DNA from: Thalassolituus hydrocarboniclasticus
GTDB taxonomy: Bacteria > Pseudomonadota > Gammaproteobacteria > Pseudomonadales > Oceanobacteraceae
Direction of reading: 5' to 3'
Assembly (NCBI RefSeq): GCF_025345565.1
Contig: NZ_CP054475.1
Coordinates: 1,828,448 to 1,892,447, forward strand
DNA length: 64,000 nt
A model generated the notes under the pieces. That model saw only the letters and a program-made list of their open reading frames with translations. It did no database searches and was not told where the DNA came from. Shown here in pieces: positions 9,203 through 19,949 of this stretch; position 1 is the stretch's first letter, and each line of letters starts with the position of its first letter. Position numbers and translations under genes: made by a program.

Positions 9203-10621
9203 ATGGCTGGGAAAACCCTGTATGACAAATTGTGGGAGCAGCACGTTGTTAAAGAACGTGATGACGGCACCGCGTTAATCTATATCGACCGTCAGTTGCT
9301 GCACGAAGTAACCTCGCCACAGGCGTTTGAGGGCCTGCGTATTGCCGGGCGTAAGCCATGGCGCCTGGACGCCAACCTGGCGACTCCGGATCACAACGTA
9401 CCGACTACCTCGGCTGAGCGTGAATCCGGTATTGCCGGTATTCAGGACCCGGTTTCCCGTATTCAGGTGAAAACACTGGATGAAAACTGCGATGAGTTCG
9501 GCATCACTGAATTCAAAATGGCTGACAAACGTCAGGGCATCGTGCACGTGGTTGGGCCAGAGCAGGGTGCGACGCTGCCGGGCATGACCGTTGTCTGTGG
9601 TGATTCCCATACCGCGACTCACGGTGCTTTTGCCGCACTGGCGCACGGTATTGGTACTTCTGAAGTTGAGCACGTGCTGGCGACCCAGTGTCTGATTCAG
9701 CGCAAAATGAAAAACCTGCTGATCCGCGTCGACGGTGAACTGGGTGCCGGTATTACCGGTAAAGACGTTGTGCTGCACATCATTGGTGTGATCGGTACTG
9801 CTGGTGGTAATGGCACGGCGATGGAGTTCGGTGGTTCTGCCATCCGCTCACTGAGTATGGAAGCCCGTATGACCATGTGTAACATGGCCATTGAAGCCGG
9901 TGCCCGTGTGGGCATGGTTGGCTTTGATGACATTACCGCTGAATACGTAAAAGGCCGCCCTTACGCGCCGAAAGGTGAGCAGTGGGAGATGGCGCTGGCC
10001 GCCTGGAAAGATCTGGTATCCGATGAGGATGCGGTATTCGACAAGGTGGTCGAAATCCGTGCGGAAGATATCAAACCACAGGTTACCTGGGGTACCTCGC
10101 CAGAAATGGTCACCACCATCGACGGTACTGTGCCGACTCTGGACGATGCTGCAGATGAGGTTCAGCGCTCCGGTTTTGAGCGTGCGTATCAGTATATGGG
10201 TCTGACACCGGGTCAGAAAATCACCGATATTAAACTCGACCGGGTCTTTATCGGTTCCTGCACCAACTCCCGTATCGAAGATCTGCGTGCCGCCGCCGAT
10301 GTGGCCAAAGGCCGTAAAGTGGCTGGCAGTGTGAAGCAGGCGTTGGTGGTTCCGGGGTCTGGTCTGGTGAAGGCGCAGGCTGAAGCTGAAGGTCTGGATA
10401 AAGTCTTTATCGAAGCCGGTTTTGAATGGCGTGAGCCGGGGTGCTCCATGTGTCTGGCGATGAACGCCGATAAGCTGGGCAACGGTGAGCATTGCGCGTC
10501 TACTTCGAACCGTAACTTCGAAGGTCGTCAGGGCTATGGTGGCCGTACTCATCTGGTGAGTCCGGCGATGGCCGCGGCGGCCGCGATTGCCGGTCACTTT
10601 GTTGATGTGCGTGAGTTATAA
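9203..10621 (+). CDS. leuC: 3-isopropylmalate dehydratase large subunit
   Basis: 472 residues from ATG 9203 ([14 protein letters not shown]). GAGAGGA just upstream supports this start, and an in-frame ATG six codons earlier has no ribosome site. It is the aconitase-family subunit that carries the [4Fe-4S] cluster. Cluster cysteines are visible in [11 protein letters not shown] and [11 protein letters not shown] (C-x2-C). Active-site segments include DHNVPT and [12 protein letters not shown]. With LeuD it isomerises 2-isopropylmalate to 3-isopropylmalate in leucine synthesis. It is first in a leuC-leuD-leuB-asd run on one strand; leuA is elsewhere. Confidence 0.98.
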   Translation: MAGKTLYDKLWEQHVVKERDDGTALIYIDRQLLHEVTSPQAFEGLRIAGRKPWRLDANLATPDHNVPTTSAERESGIAGIQDPVSRIQVKTLDENCDEFGITEFKMADKRQGIVHVVGPEQGATLPGMTVVCGDSHTATHGAFAALAHGIGTSEVEHVLATQCLIQRKMKNLLIRVDGELGAGITGKDVVLHIIGVIGTAGGNGTAMEFGGSAIRSLSMEARMTMCNMAIEAGARVGMVGFDDITAEYVKGRPYAPKGEQWEMALAAWKDLVSDEDAVFDKVVEIRAEDIKPQVTWGTSPEMVTTIDGTVPTLDDAADEVQRSGFERAYQYMGLTPGQKITDIKLDRVFIGSCTNSRIEDLRAAADVAKGRKVAGSVKQALVVPGSGLVKAQAEAEGLDKVFIEAGFEWREPGCSMCLAMNADKLGNGEHCASTSNRNFEGRQGYGGRTHLVSPAMAAAAAIAGHFVDVREL

Positions 10622-10632
10622 GGGGAGCAAAG

Positions 10633-11274
10633 ATGAAACCATTTACCGTACATAAGGGTATTGCTGCCCCGATGGATCGTGCCAATATCGATACCGATAT
10701 GATCATTCCCAAGCAGTTTCTGAAGTCGATCAAACGCAGCGGCTTTGGCCCGAATCTGTTTGATGAGCTGCGCTATCTGGACGAAGGTCAGCCGGATGCG
10801 GATAACTCCGGTCGCCCGCTGAATCCGGACTTCGTGCTTAATCAACCACGTTATCAGGGCGCGTCTGTGCTGCTGGCACGGGAAAACTTTGGTTGTGGCT
10901 CCAGTCGTGAGCACGCTCCCTGGGCGCTGGAAGACTTCGGTTTCCGTGCGATTATTGCACCGAGCTATGCCGATATTTTCTTTAATAACAGCTTTAAAAA
11001 CGGCCTGTTGCCGATCGTGCTTGATGACGCAACGGTCGACCGTTTATTCAAAGCTGTTGCGGCGAATGAAGGTTATGAGCTGACCATCGATCTGGCGCAG
11101 CAGAAAGTGATTACCCCGGATGGCGAAGAAATCCCGTTCGAGGTAGATGCCTTCCGTAAGCACTGTCTGCTCAACGGTCTGGATGATATTGGTCTGACGC
11201 TGCAGGATGCGGATGATATCCGTGCCTATGAGCAGAACCGTCGTCAGCAGGCTCCCTGGCTGTTTGGCGCCTGA
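10633..11274 (+). CDS. leuD: 3-isopropylmalate dehydratase small subunit
   Basis: 213 residues, slightly longer than E. coli LeuD (201). It is the swivel-domain subunit, with [15 protein letters not shown] near the N-terminus and the substrate-binding loop [16 protein letters not shown]. It partners LeuC in the isopropylmalate isomerase. The start is 11 nt after leuC, behind AGGGGAGC. The C-terminus ([12 protein letters not shown]) is typical of the proteobacterial form. Confidence 0.98.
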   Translation: MKPFTVHKGIAAPMDRANIDTDMIIPKQFLKSIKRSGFGPNLFDELRYLDEGQPDADNSGRPLNPDFVLNQPRYQGASVLLARENFGCGSSREHAPWALEDFGFRAIIAPSYADIFFNNSFKNGLLPIVLDDATVDRLFKAVAANEGYELTIDLAQQKVITPDGEEIPFEVDAFRKHCLLNGLDDIGLTLQDADDIRAYEQNRRQQAPWLFGA

Positions 11275-11334
11275 AACTGAAATTGATTATCTGCCGGGTG
11301 CGCAAGTGCCCGGCTTCTGATTCTGGAAAATGAC

Positions 11335-12420
11335 ATGTCTAAAAATATTCTGATTCTGCCGGGCGACGGCATTGGTCCTGAAATTGTTGCTGAAGCGGTT
11401 AAGGTGCTGGACGTTGTTAATCAGCGTTTTGATCTGGGCCTGAATATGGAACACGCGCTGGTGGGCGGTGCCGCTTATGATGAGTTTGGCACGCCGCTGC
11501 CGGATGTGACCATGGATAAAGCCCGTGCCGCAGATGCGATTCTGTTGGGGGCGGTGGGTGGTCCTAAGTGGGATAACCTTGAAGATCGCGAGCTGCGTCC
11601 GGAAAAAGGCCTGCTGGGTCTGCGCTCTGGTCTGGAGTTGTTCGGTAACCTGCGTCCGGCGATTCTGTATCCGCAGCTGGCGGATGCCTCTTCGCTGAAG
11701 CCTGAAGTGGTTTCCGGTCTGGATATTCTGATCGTACGTGAACTGACCGGTGGTATTTACTTCGGTAAACCACGCGGTATCCGCACGCTGGAAAACGGCG
11801 AGCGCGAAGGTTACAACACCTACGTATACAACGAATCAGAAATTCGCCGTATCGCTAAGGTCGCGTTTGAATCGGCGCAGAAACGCGGTAAAAAACTGTG
11901 CTCGGTCGATAAAGCCAACGTGCTGGAAGTAACCGTGCTGTGGCGCGAAGTTATGAACGAAGTGGCAAAAGACTACCCGGATGTTGAACTGTCACATATG
12001 TACGTTGATAACGCAGCGATGCAGCTGGTTCGTGCACCAAAACAGTTCGATGTGATGGTCACCGGCAATATGTTTGGTGATATTCTGTCGGATGCAGCTG
12101 CAATGTTGACCGGTTCGATCGGCATGTTGCCATCGGCGTCTCTGGATAAGAACAACAAGGGTATGTACGAACCTTGTCATGGTTCTGCTCCGGATATCGC
12201 CGGTCAGGGAATCGCTAACCCGCTGGCGACGATTTTGTCCGCCGCGATGATGCTGCGTTATTCTCTGAATCAGGCTGAAGCGGCCGATGCTATTGAACTG
12301 GCAGTGAGTAAAGTGCTCGATCAAGGTCTGCGTACCGGTGATATTTTCTCCGCGGGCATGACCAAAGTAAGTACCAAAGAAATGGGTGAGGCAGTAGTAG
12401 CTGCCCTGCAAGAGGTTTAA
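11335..12420 (+). CDS. leuB: 3-isopropylmalate dehydrogenase
   Basis: 361 residues (E. coli 363). It is an NAD-dependent beta-decarboxylating dehydrogenase of leucine synthesis. Visible are [18 protein letters not shown] at the N-terminus, [14 protein letters not shown] with substrate-binding Arg residues, [14 protein letters not shown], the metal-binding Asp region [15 protein letters not shown] and the NAD loop [15 protein letters not shown]. The gap from leuD is 60 nt. The stop is 2 nt before asd, so the last two genes are tightly coupled. Confidence 0.98.
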   Translation: MSKNILILPGDGIGPEIVAEAVKVLDVVNQRFDLGLNMEHALVGGAAYDEFGTPLPDVTMDKARAADAILLGAVGGPKWDNLEDRELRPEKGLLGLRSGLELFGNLRPAILYPQLADASSLKPEVVSGLDILIVRELTGGIYFGKPRGIRTLENGEREGYNTYVYNESEIRRIAKVAFESAQKRGKKLCSVDKANVLEVTVLWREVMNEVAKDYPDVELSHMYVDNAAMQLVRAPKQFDVMVTGNMFGDILSDAAAMLTGSIGMLPSASLDKNNKGMYEPCHGSAPDIAGQGIANPLATILSAAMMLRYSLNQAEAADAIELAVSKVLDQGLRTGDIFSAGMTKVSTKEMGEAVVAALQEV

Positions 12421-12422
12421 AA

Positions 12423-13547
12423 ATGGCTTTGCAAAAAGTAGGTTTGGTAGGCTGGCGCGGCATGGTGGGTTCCGTGCTGATGCAACGTATGCAGGAAGAG
12501 GGTGACTTTGACCTGATTCAGCCGGTGTTTTTTACCACCTCGCAAAAAGGGCAGGCCGCGCCGCAATTTGGCGGAAAAGATTGCGGTCTGCTGGAAGACG
12601 CATTCGATATTGATACGTTAAAAGCTCTTGATGTGATCATTACCTGTCAGGGGGGTGATTACACCAAGGAAGTTTATCCGAAACTGCGTGCTGCGGGTTG
12701 GGATGGTTACTGGATTGATGCAGCCTCTTCGCTGCGCATGGCGGATGACGCTATCATCGTGCTTGATCCGGTTAACCTGAATGTGATCGAAAACGGCATC
12801 AAAACCGGCATCAAGACCTATGTCGGCGGTAACTGTACCGTCAGTCTGATGCTGCTGGCGTTGGGCGGTCTGTTTGAGAAAGGGCTGGTGGAGTGGGTTG
12901 CTCCGCAGACCTATCAGGCAGCTTCCGGTGCCGGTGCGCAGAATATGCGCGAGCTGATCAGTCAGATGGGCGCTATTCACGCTAATGTGAAAGATAAACT
13001 GGATAACCCGGCTTCGGCCATTCTGGAAATCGATCAGCAGGTTGCTGAATTCATCCGCAGTGATGAATATCCGAAAGCTCAGTTCGGTGCGCCGCTGGCG
13101 GGCAGTCTGATTCCATACATCGACTCGCAGCTGGAATCCGGACAGAGCCGTGAGGAGTGGAAAGCTCAGGTGGAAGCCAACAAGATTATGGGAACATCGG
13201 CTGCGCCGGTTCCGGTGGATGGTTTATGCGTTCGTGTGGGGGCAATGCGCTGCCACAGTCAGGCAATTACCATCAAGCTTAAGCAGGATTTGCCGGTTGC
13301 TGAAATCGAACAAATTCTGGCGGCTCATAATGAGTGGGTGAAGGTTATTCCGAACGAGCGTGAAGCCAGTATGCAGGAGCTGACGCCGGCTAAAGTGACC
13401 GGTACGCTGAGCATTCCGGTTGGCCGTATCCGCAAGCTGACCATGGGGCCTGAGTATATCTCGGCCTTCACTGTGGGGGATCAGTTGCTCTGGGGGGCGG
13501 CCGAACCACTGCGCAGAATGTTACGCATTCTGCTCAAGAGTGCCTGA
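12423..13547 (+). CDS. asd: Aspartate-semialdehyde dehydrogenase
   Basis: 374 residues, of the E. coli/gammaproteobacterial type (367). It reduces aspartyl phosphate to aspartate semialdehyde, the branch point to lysine, diaminopimelate, threonine and methionine. The NADP-binding start is [18 protein letters not shown]. The catalytic cysteine lies in [26 protein letters not shown] carries the catalytic His region. It follows leuB by 2 nt and is closed by a strong terminator. Leucine and aspartate-family synthesis are therefore probably co-expressed. Confidence 0.98.
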   Translation: MALQKVGLVGWRGMVGSVLMQRMQEEGDFDLIQPVFFTTSQKGQAAPQFGGKDCGLLEDAFDIDTLKALDVIITCQGGDYTKEVYPKLRAAGWDGYWIDAASSLRMADDAIIVLDPVNLNVIENGIKTGIKTYVGGNCTVSLMLLALGGLFEKGLVEWVAPQTYQAASGAGAQNMRELISQMGAIHANVKDKLDNPASAILEIDQQVAEFIRSDEYPKAQFGAPLAGSLIPYIDSQLESGQSREEWKAQVEANKIMGTSAAPVPVDGLCVRVGAMRCHSQAITIKLKQDLPVAEIEQILAAHNEWVKVIPNEREASMQELTPAKVTGTLSIPVGRIRKLTMGPEYISAFTVGDQLLWGAAEPLRRMLRILLKSA

Positions 13548-13559
13548 TTTGGCAGATTG

Positions 13560-13586
13560 AAAACGGGGCTTAGCCCCGTTTTTTTC
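13560..13586 (+). terminator. Rho-independent terminator after leuCDB-asd
   Basis: ACGGGGC (13563-13569) and GCCCCGT (13573-13579) enclose a 3-nt loop. The hairpin has A's before it and a T run to 13585. It lies 13 nt after the asd stop. The 220 nt between it and fimV hold the fimV promoter region but no ORF that I can support. Confidence 0.92.
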
Positions 13587-13802
13587 ATTTATTTTCTCTA
13601 AAATGTGACCTAACTCGTTCTTTCCTATCGTATTTGTTTTGGTGCCAGAGGCCAAAAGATTGCGTAATCCCGTTTTATATTTGATACTTACGGCGCTTAT
13701 GAACGGAATCTATAAGTAAGCTGGGTCAGGAATATCTCGACGAAATTGTTTTTCGATACTATACGGGGCGAATAATCGCCGTATGACAACAAGGAAGCAC
13801 CA

Positions 13803-16800
13803 ATGAAGCGCCTACTTGCGAACACCTTAATGCTGGTCGGAGGATTGACGGCCTCATCTCAGCTACTGGCGTTGGGTTTGGGAGAACTGACTCTCAAGTC
13901 GGCACTGAATCAGCCTCTGCAGGCAGAAATCGAGCTGGTTGAAACCGATGGCTTATCGCAATGGGAAATTAAACCGGCTCTGGCATCAGCCAGTGACTTT
14001 GAACGCGCAGGCGTTGACCGTTTATATTTCCTGACCAAAATCACATTCAAAGTTGAAGGTGATCGTGTGGTATTGACCTCACGAGAGCCGGTTAACGAAC
14101 CGTTTCTTAACTTTCTGGTTGAACTGAACTGGCCGTCCGGTCGTGTGCTGCGTGAGTACACCCTGTTGCTGGACCCGCCAACCTTCCAGGAAGAATCCAT
14201 CCGTCCGCTGGTGACGAGTCCTGCGGGTCAGGGTGCTGTTGTCAGCTCTCCGGCTGAAAGCGGCACTGCAACCATTGCGGCTCCGGCACAGCCTGTTGCG
14301 GTTAATCGCTGGGACAGTGAGCCGGCAGCGCCGGGCACCTACAAGGTTCAGCCGGATGACACTCTGTGGCAGATTGCTCTTGAGACCCGTCCTGCCAGTG
14401 GTGTAACGCCGCAACAGATGATGCTGGCTATCCAGAATGAAAATCCGAATGCCTTTATTGCCGGCAATATTAATCGCCTGAAAACGCATCAGGTGTTGCG
14501 TATTCCGGATGCAGAAGCCATCAAGCGGGTGTCGTTTGGTCAGGCTGTTGCAGAGGTCGATCGTCAGAATCGTGCACTGAATGCCGGTGCTGCGCAGATT
14601 GATGCGACCGGACGCCGTGGTGCGGCAGGTGCAGCGGCAACCGCCAAAGATGGTGGTGAGGTTCGTCTGTTATCGGCTCAGACTGATGATTCTGACTCAG
14701 CAGGCACCAGTGGTGATATTGGCCAGGGCACAGGCAGTGGTCGTCAGCAGGCGCTGGAAAATGATCTGGCCATCGCGCTGGAAAATGTCGATAAAAGCCG
14801 TCGTGAGAATCAGGAGCTGCGTGAGCGCCTGGAGTCTCTGGAAGAACAGATTAATACCCTGCAGCGCCTGATCTCGCTGAAGGATGATCAGTTAGCAACT
14901 ATGCAGGTTGATGGTGCTCAGCAGGCTGCTGAGGCAACGGAAGCTGCTCCTGCCGATGTTGCGTCTGCTGAAACAACGGAAGCTGCAACAGACGTTGCGC
15001 CTGAAGCTGCCCCGGCTGCGGATGCTGACGCCGCTCAGGGAGAAGAGAACATTGATTTTAATTATGCTCAGCCAGCGGATAATACTGCGGTAACCGCCAC
15101 TGACGTTGCACCGCAAAGTGAAGCTGAAGCAGCGGCAAAAGCAGCTGAAGAACAGGCGCGTCGTGACCGTGTTGCAGCCATGCTGGCGCAACAGGAAGCT
15201 CAGCAGCGTCCTAAGCCAGGACTGATGGATCAGATGCTGCGTAATCCTCAGTATCCGCTGGCCGGATTTGGTGTGCTGGTTCTGCTTGGTCTGCTGATTG
15301 CCCGTGCACTGAAACAGCGTAAGGCTGCCAAGCAGGAAGAAGAATTCAATGGCGAAGAGCTGGCTTTTGCTGATGTTGATGCCGATCCTTCCAGTCTCGA
15401 TGATTTTGACTTTGAAGATGATCTGACAGCAGATAATGATCTGGATACCGATCATGCTGATATGGATCTGGGTGAAGGGTTGGATGACTCTGAACACCAT
15501 GAAGAGCACTTCGAAACTGTTGCTCAGACGGAAGATGTTATCAGTGAGTCTGATATCTATATTGCCTATGGCAAATTTGAACAGGCAGTTGATCTGCTGT
15601 CTGATGCCATTGAAAAAGAACCAAGCCGCTCTGATCTGCGCCTGAAGTTGCTGGAAGTGTATGTTGAGATGGACGAGGCTGAAGCTTTTGCGGTTGCTGA
15701 GGCGGGTCTGAATCAGTTGGGTGACCGTGCAGCATCTCAACAGGCTGAGCAGTTGCGCAACCGTCTGTCATCACCAATCGCTCCGGCGGCTGCTCTCAGT
15801 GCTCTTGCGGCTGATACTGCTGCTGATGCGGGTCTTTCTCTGGATGATGATATACCTGCACTGGATGATTCCATGGGTGAGGATTTTGCTGACGCCCTGG
15901 ACTTTGGTGATGCGCTGGATCTTTCTGAAGATATGCCTGAAGAAAGCTCTGATGCGGTACTGGATCTCGGTGCATCTGACTCCGGCCTGGAAGAAGTTCC
16001 GACGCTGGATCTGGATGATGGTCTTGAGTTCGACCTGAACGAGTCTGCTCCGAAGCTTGATGCTGAGGTTGAAGACGCGGCGGATGATGAATTTGATATT
16101 GCTGCGGAGCCTTCTTCAGAAGGTGATGGTCTTGAATTTGATCTGGGTGATTTTGATACGGAAACTCCGGTAGCTGAAGAAGCTGCTCCAGTTGTGACCG
16201 AAGATGACGATCATTCGCTCGACTTTGATCTGGGTTCCTTGTCTGCAGATGATTCGGCTGAAGCTGAGCCTGTTGCGGAAAGTAGTGATACGGCTGCAGC
16301 GGATGATGATTTCAGTCTGGATTTTGATGGTGGTGATCTGACGTCTGCCGCGGCTGATTCCGATCTTTCTGATCTGGAAAGTCTGCTGGACGGAGATGCG
16401 GCGGGTGCCGGTGAGTTATCTGACCTTTCATTCGATATGGAAGAAAATACCGGTTTTGCTCAGGCCGAAGGTGATGATGACCTGAAAGCGCTGGAGCAGG
16501 AACTGGATGCTATGGCGACATCGCCTGTTGCCGACGCGGAAGATGATTTCTCGTTTGAAACCAGTGACTCTGACGATGACTTAAGCGCTCTGGCTGCAGA
16601 GGGTGGGGATTCTGATGATGTGATGGATTTCTCTGCTGATCTGGCGGATCTCGACTCCGAACTGGAAGGTGAGGAAGTTCCGGTTGTTGATGATCAGCTG
16701 GAAGTGCCTCAGGTTGCTGGTTCGGGCGCTGTGGATAATGCAGACATCGATCTGGATGAGCTGGCGGCTGCGGATGATGAATTCGACTTCCTGGCTGGCA

Positions 16801-16952
16801 CCGATGAGTGTGCAACCAAGCTGGATCTGGCCCGAGCTTATATTGACATGGAAGACTTTGATGGTGCCCGTGAACTGCTGCAGGAAGTGGTTCAGGAAGG
16901 CTCGGATCAGCAGAAAGCGGATGCCCGCAGTCTGATGGATAATCTGGCCTGA
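13803..16952 (+). CDS. fimV: FimV/HubP-type polar pilus-assembly protein with LysM domain
   Basis: 1049 residues. An N-terminal signal (MKRLLANTLMLVGGLTASSQ) leads into the FimV N-terminal domain (LGLGELTLKSALNQPLQAEI). A LysM peptidoglycan-binding domain starts at GTYKVQPDDTLWQIALETRP (about residue 178). A coiled coil lies at about 325-365 and one membrane helix at about 488-506 (LAGFGVLVLLGLLIARAL). A very acidic, repetitive cytoplasmic region then carries recurring LEFDL / LDFDLG / DDFSLDFD units, and the conserved FimV C-terminal domain begins DECATKLDLARAYIDMEDFD. In Pseudomonas FimV anchors the polar type IV pilus/twitching machinery and cAMP signalling; HubP relatives organise the pole. 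Its place between asd and truA is the conserved one. Confidence 0.95.
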   Translation: MKRLLANTLMLVGGLTASSQLLALGLGELTLKSALNQPLQAEIELVETDGLSQWEIKPALASASDFERAGVDRLYFLTKITFKVEGDRVVLTSREPVNEPFLNFLVELNWPSGRVLREYTLLLDPPTFQEESIRPLVTSPAGQGAVVSSPAESGTATIAAPAQPVAVNRWDSEPAAPGTYKVQPDDTLWQIALETRPASGVTPQQMMLAIQNENPNAFIAGNINRLKTHQVLRIPDAEAIKRVSFGQAVAEVDRQNRALNAGAAQIDATGRRGAAGAAATAKDGGEVRLLSAQTDDSDSAGTSGDIGQGTGSGRQQALENDLAIALENVDKSRRENQELRERLESLEEQINTLQRLISLKDDQLATMQVDGAQQAAEATEAAPADVASAETTEAATDVAPEAAPAADADAAQGEENIDFNYAQPADNTAVTATDVAPQSEAEAAAKAAEEQARRDRVAAMLAQQEAQQRPKPGLMDQMLRNPQYPLAGFGVLVLLGLLIARALKQRKAAKQEEEFNGEELAFADVDADPSSLDDFDFEDDLTADNDLDTDHADMDLGEGLDDSEHHEEHFETVAQTEDVISESDIYIAYGKFEQAVDLLSDAIEKEPSRSDLRLKLLEVYVEMDEAEAFAVAEAGLNQLGDRAASQQAEQLRNRLSSPIAPAAALSALAADTAADAGLSLDDDIPALDDSMGEDFADALDFGDALDLSEDMPEESSDAVLDLGASDSGLEEVPTLDLDDGLEFDLNESAPKLDAEVEDAADDEFDIAAEPSSEGDGLEFDLGDFDTETPVAEEAAPVVTEDDDHSLDFDLGSLSADDSAEAEPVAESSDTAAADDDFSLDFDGGDLTSAAADSDLSDLESLLDGDAAGAGELSDLSFDMEENTGFAQAEGDDDLKALEQELDAMATSPVADAEDDFSFETSDSDDDLSALAAEGGDSDDVMDFSADLADLDSELEGEEVPVVDDQLEVPQVAGSGAVDNADIDLDELAAADDEFDFLAGTDECATKLDLARAYIDMEDFDGARELLQEVVQEGSDQQKADARSLMDNLA

Positions 16953-16964
16953 TAGAGTCTTTTA

Positions 16965-17795
16965 ATGTCTGGTTTTACCTCCGGTGTGCAGCGTTACGCT
17001 GCCATCGTGGAATATAACGGTGCCCGTTTCCACGGTTGGCAGAAGCAAAAGCATCACAACGAACCCACCATTCAGGCCGCTCTTGAAGCGGCCATTTCAA
17101 AAGTAGCTAATCACCCGGTTGAGATCGCATGTGCAGGGCGTACCGATGCCGGTGTGCATGCGACCCGTCAGGTAATTCATTTCGACAGTCATGCCGTGCG
17201 TACGGAATACAGCTGGCTGATGGGTGTGAATACCAATCTGCCTGATGGTATTGCACTGCAATGGGTGTCTCCGGTTGATGGGGAGTTTCACGCGCGTTTT
17301 AAAGCCCGTGCCCGCCGCTATCGTTATCTGATCAATAATTCTCCGACTAAGCAGGCGCTGCAGCACGATCAGCTGACCTGGTGGCGTTACCCGCTGGATG
17401 CGGAGCGTATGCACGAAGCGGCGCAGGCATTGATTGGTGAGCATGACTTCTCGGCCTTCCGTGCCAAAGATTGCCAGGCGAAATCACCGGTCAAAACCAT
17501 GCATCATATTCAGGTGAAGCGCTGGGGTAATATCATCATGCTGGAGCTGGAGTCCAGTGCGTTCCTTTATCATATGGTGCGCAATATTGTTGGTGTCCTG
17601 CTGCCAATCGGGGAGGGGCATAAGCCGGTGGAGTGGATGGCTGAAGTGCTGGCTACCCGCGACCGCAAGCAGGCCGGTGTTACCGCTCCGGGAGAAGGGC
17701 TGTACTTTGTCGGTGTGGATTATCCGGAACAGTTTGATATTCCCTGTAAGCCTTATGGTCCGGTTCTGCTTGAGCCGGTTCTGAGTCTGGTCTGA
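16965..17795 (+). CDS. truA: tRNA pseudouridine(38-40) synthase
   Basis: 276 residues (E. coli 270). It converts uridines 38-40 of the anticodon stem to pseudouridine. The catalytic Asp lies in CAGRTDAGVHATRQ. The domain opens RYAAIVEYNGARFHGWQKQ, and FLYHMVRNIVGVLLPIG is the conserved C-terminal segment. The start is 12 nt after fimV, so the two genes are probably co-transcribed. The next gene, trpF, follows after a 92-nt gap. Confidence 0.97.
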   Translation: MSGFTSGVQRYAAIVEYNGARFHGWQKQKHHNEPTIQAALEAAISKVANHPVEIACAGRTDAGVHATRQVIHFDSHAVRTEYSWLMGVNTNLPDGIALQWVSPVDGEFHARFKARARRYRYLINNSPTKQALQHDQLTWWRYPLDAERMHEAAQALIGEHDFSAFRAKDCQAKSPVKTMHHIQVKRWGNIIMLELESSAFLYHMVRNIVGVLLPIGEGHKPVEWMAEVLATRDRKQAGVTAPGEGLYFVGVDYPEQFDIPCKPYGPVLLEPVLSLV

Positions 17796-17887
17796 GTCGC
17801 ACCTGATCCTCTTTCTGGGCAATGCTGGCGTGGTGAATGTCAGCGCCTGCCTTGCTATCATGCCGGCTTTATTGTCCGGAAGTCGTT

Positions 17888-18535
17888 ATGTCTGCCTCCT
17901 ATCGCCGCACCCGAATTAAAATCTGTGGTCTGACCCGTGCCGAAGATGCCGCCGCCGCTGTCGCAGCAGGAGCTGACGCCATTGGTCTGGTTTTTTATGC
18001 GCCCAGCCCGCGCGCTGTGGATATCGCCATGGCGCAGGCGGTGGTCGCAGCGGTTCCGGCTTTTGTTACTGTGACCGCGTTATTTGTGAATCCGGATGCT
18101 GCTGAGGTGCAAAATGTTCTGGATAGCGTTAGAATCGATCTACTTCAATTCCACGGTGATGAAGAACATGACTTCTGCAGTCAATTCAATCGTCCCTACA
18201 TCAAAGCCCTCCGTATCCGGCAAGCGTCGGATGTGGTGGAGGCGTGCCTGCGCTTCCCAGGCGCACTGGCAATTCTGCTAGACAGCTATAAGCCGGGTGT
18301 TCCCGGCGGTACCGGCGAAACCTTCGATTGGGCGCTGGTACCTGATCAGCAAACCAAACCAATTATTCTTGCCGGTGGTCTGACCCCCGAAAACGTTGGC
18401 CTTGCGATCCGTCAGGTGGCTCCCTTTGCTGTGGATGTCAGTGGTGGGGTCGAGGCGGCCAAGGGTGTGAAAGATCACGGCAAAATGACAGCATTTGTTA
18501 ATGAGGTGTACTGTGTCGACCAACAATCCTTTTGA
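17888..18535 (+). CDS. trpF: Phosphoribosylanthranilate isomerase
   Basis: 215 residues from ATG 17888, supported by CCGGAAG upstream; a start 17 codons earlier is less likely. TIM-barrel enzyme of tryptophan synthesis that performs the Amadori rearrangement of phosphoribosylanthranilate. Visible are [13 protein letters not shown] (catalytic Cys), [10 protein letters not shown], and the phosphate-binding end [11 protein letters not shown] with DVSGGVE. Its 3' end overlaps the trpB start by 23 nt, a sign of translational coupling. Confidence 0.97.
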   Translation: MSASYRRTRIKICGLTRAEDAAAAVAAGADAIGLVFYAPSPRAVDIAMAQAVVAAVPAFVTVTALFVNPDAAEVQNVLDSVRIDLLQFHGDEEHDFCSQFNRPYIKALRIRQASDVVEACLRFPGALAILLDSYKPGVPGGTGETFDWALVPDQQTKPIILAGGLTPENVGLAIRQVAPFAVDVSGGVEAAKGVKDHGKMTAFVNEVYCVDQQSF

Positions 18536-19727
18536 TCTCGACCTGCCCGATGCGCGTGGCCATTTTGGTATTCATGGCGGCCGCTTTGTTTCTGAAACCC
18601 TGAGCGCTGCGCTCGATGAGCTGGAAACAACCTATAAAAAACTGCGTGACGATGCCGATTTTCAGGCTGCTTTCGATAAAGACCTGGCCCATTATGTTGG
18701 CCGTCCGTCGCCGCTGTATCTGGCCGAGCGTCTGACCGCCCATTGTGGTGGCGCACAGATTTATCTGAAGCGTGAAGACCTGAACCATACCGGTGCGCAC
18801 AAGATCAACAACACCATTGGTCAGGCGTTACTGGCCAAGTTTATGGGTAAAAAGAAAGTCATCGCCGAGACCGGTGCCGGTCAGCACGGCGTGGCTTCAG
18901 CTACCGTTGCGGCACGTTTTGGCCTTGAGTGTAAAGTCTTTATGGGCTCGACCGACGTTGAGCGGCAGAAGCTGAATGTATACCGCATGAAGCTCTTAGG
19001 CGCCGAAGTTGAAGCGGTTGAATCCGGCACTAAAACCCTGAAAGACGCCATGAACGAAGCCATGCGCCACTGGGTAACCAACGTTGATGATACTTTCTAC
19101 ATCATCGGTACCGCGGCGGGTCCGCACCCGTACCCGATGCTGGTGCGTGATTTCCAGAGCGTGATCGGCCGCGAAGTGCAGCGCCAGAGTGTTGAGCAGT
19201 TCGGCCGTCAGCCGGATGCGCTGGTTGCCTGCGTTGGCGGTGGTTCGAATGCGATTGGTCTGTTCCACCCTTACATCAAGCATCCTGAAGTGGCTATGTA
19301 CGGTGTTGAAGCCGGTGGTCTGGGTCTGGATGGTGACGATCACGCGGCGCCGCTGAGCAAAGGCCGTCCGGGTGTGCTGCACGGTAACCGTACTTATCTG
19401 ATGGAAGATGAGAATGGCCAGATTATGGGCACGCATTCCATTTCTGCCGGTCTGGATTATCCGGGTGTGGGGCCTGAGCACAGCTGGTTGAAAGATGTCG
19501 GTCGCGCCCAGTATGTAGCGGCAACCGATGATGAGGCGCTGGATGCCTTCCATAAGCTGACTCAGCTGGAAGGTATTATGCCGGCACTGGAGTCTTCCCA
19601 TGCGGTGGCTTATGCGATGAAGCTGGCGGCGACCATGAAGCCGGATCAGGTGATTGTTGTGAACCTCTCCGGTCGTGGTGATAAAGATATTCATACGATT
19701 GCCACTTTGGATGGAGTCACCGCTTAA
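18513..19727 (+). CDS. trpB: Tryptophan synthase beta chain
   Basis: 404 residues from GTG 18513. GAGG at 18503-18506 gives a proper 6-nt spacing. Earlier in-frame TTG (18495) and ATG (18501) codons are possible but lie on or before the ribosome site. It is a PLP enzyme that condenses indole with serine. The PLP lysine lies in [10 protein letters not shown], and the glycine-rich phosphate loop is [20 protein letters not shown] is the serine-binding motif. It works with TrpA as alpha2beta2. The gap to trpA is unusually long (222 nt) and holds a palindromic element. Confidence 0.97.
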   Translation: MSTNNPFDLDLPDARGHFGIHGGRFVSETLSAALDELETTYKKLRDDADFQAAFDKDLAHYVGRPSPLYLAERLTAHCGGAQIYLKREDLNHTGAHKINNTIGQALLAKFMGKKKVIAETGAGQHGVASATVAARFGLECKVFMGSTDVERQKLNVYRMKLLGAEVEAVESGTKTLKDAMNEAMRHWVTNVDDTFYIIGTAAGPHPYPMLVRDFQSVIGREVQRQSVEQFGRQPDALVACVGGGSNAIGLFHPYIKHPEVAMYGVEAGGLGLDGDDHAAPLSKGRPGVLHGNRTYLMEDENGQIMGTHSISAGLDYPGVGPEHSWLKDVGRAQYVAATDDEALDAFHKLTQLEGIMPALESSHAVAYAMKLAATMKPDQVIVVNLSGRGDKDIHTIATLDGVTA

Positions 19728-19757
19728 GCCGCTCGGTGCTATTGCGCTCGAAGCTAC

Positions 19758-19850
19758 GGCGTTAAGAAACAGCTCAAGATGCTCATGTAGGAGATCTACA
19801 CTCCGCTCTTTCGCTGTTTCTTGCCTTGTATCTTCATCGCTCATAACGCC
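19758..19850. repeat. Imperfect palindromic element between trpB and trpA
   Basis: Outer arms GGCGTTA (19758-19764) and TAACGCC (19844-19850) surround perfect 10-bp arms AAGAAACAGC (19764-19773) and GCTGTTTCTT (19813-19822). An inner hairpin TGTAG-GAGAT-CTACA (19786-19800) sits at the centre. The element has no coding potential that I can support. It looks like a dispersed extragenic palindromic or MITE-like repeat inserted into the trp operon; no second copy occurs in this window, so copy number is unknown. Confidence 0.6.
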
Positions 19851-19902
19851 CCGTGCCTCTGGGGTGCAGTAGCCAGAAGACCAAGCAAAAACAATTTTAT
19901 CG

Positions 19903-19924
19903 CTCAGCGGAGATGTCCGCTGAG
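19903..19924 (+). promoter_or_regulatory. Perfect hairpin just upstream of trpA
   Basis: CTCAGCGGA (19903-19911) and TCCGCTGAG (19916-19924) form a 9-bp stem with a GATG loop. It ends about 13 nt before the trpA ribosome site (CAGGAGA). There is no T run, so it is not an intrinsic terminator. It could stabilise a processed trpA mRNA end or tune trpA translation. Confidence 0.5.
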
Positions 19925-19949
19925 GTTAAACAGAATTCAGGAGACTGAG

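Noticed and set aside
9127-9222. Short ORF with three Leu codons upstream of leuC, a possible leader peptide
   Set aside because: It has no ribosome site, the Leu codons are scattered, it overlaps the leuC start, and no attenuator hairpin with a T run follows.
14892-15740. 282-codon open frame on the minus strand under fimV
   Set aside because: It is the complement of the acidic repeat region; Asp/Glu codons give long open frames on the other strand.
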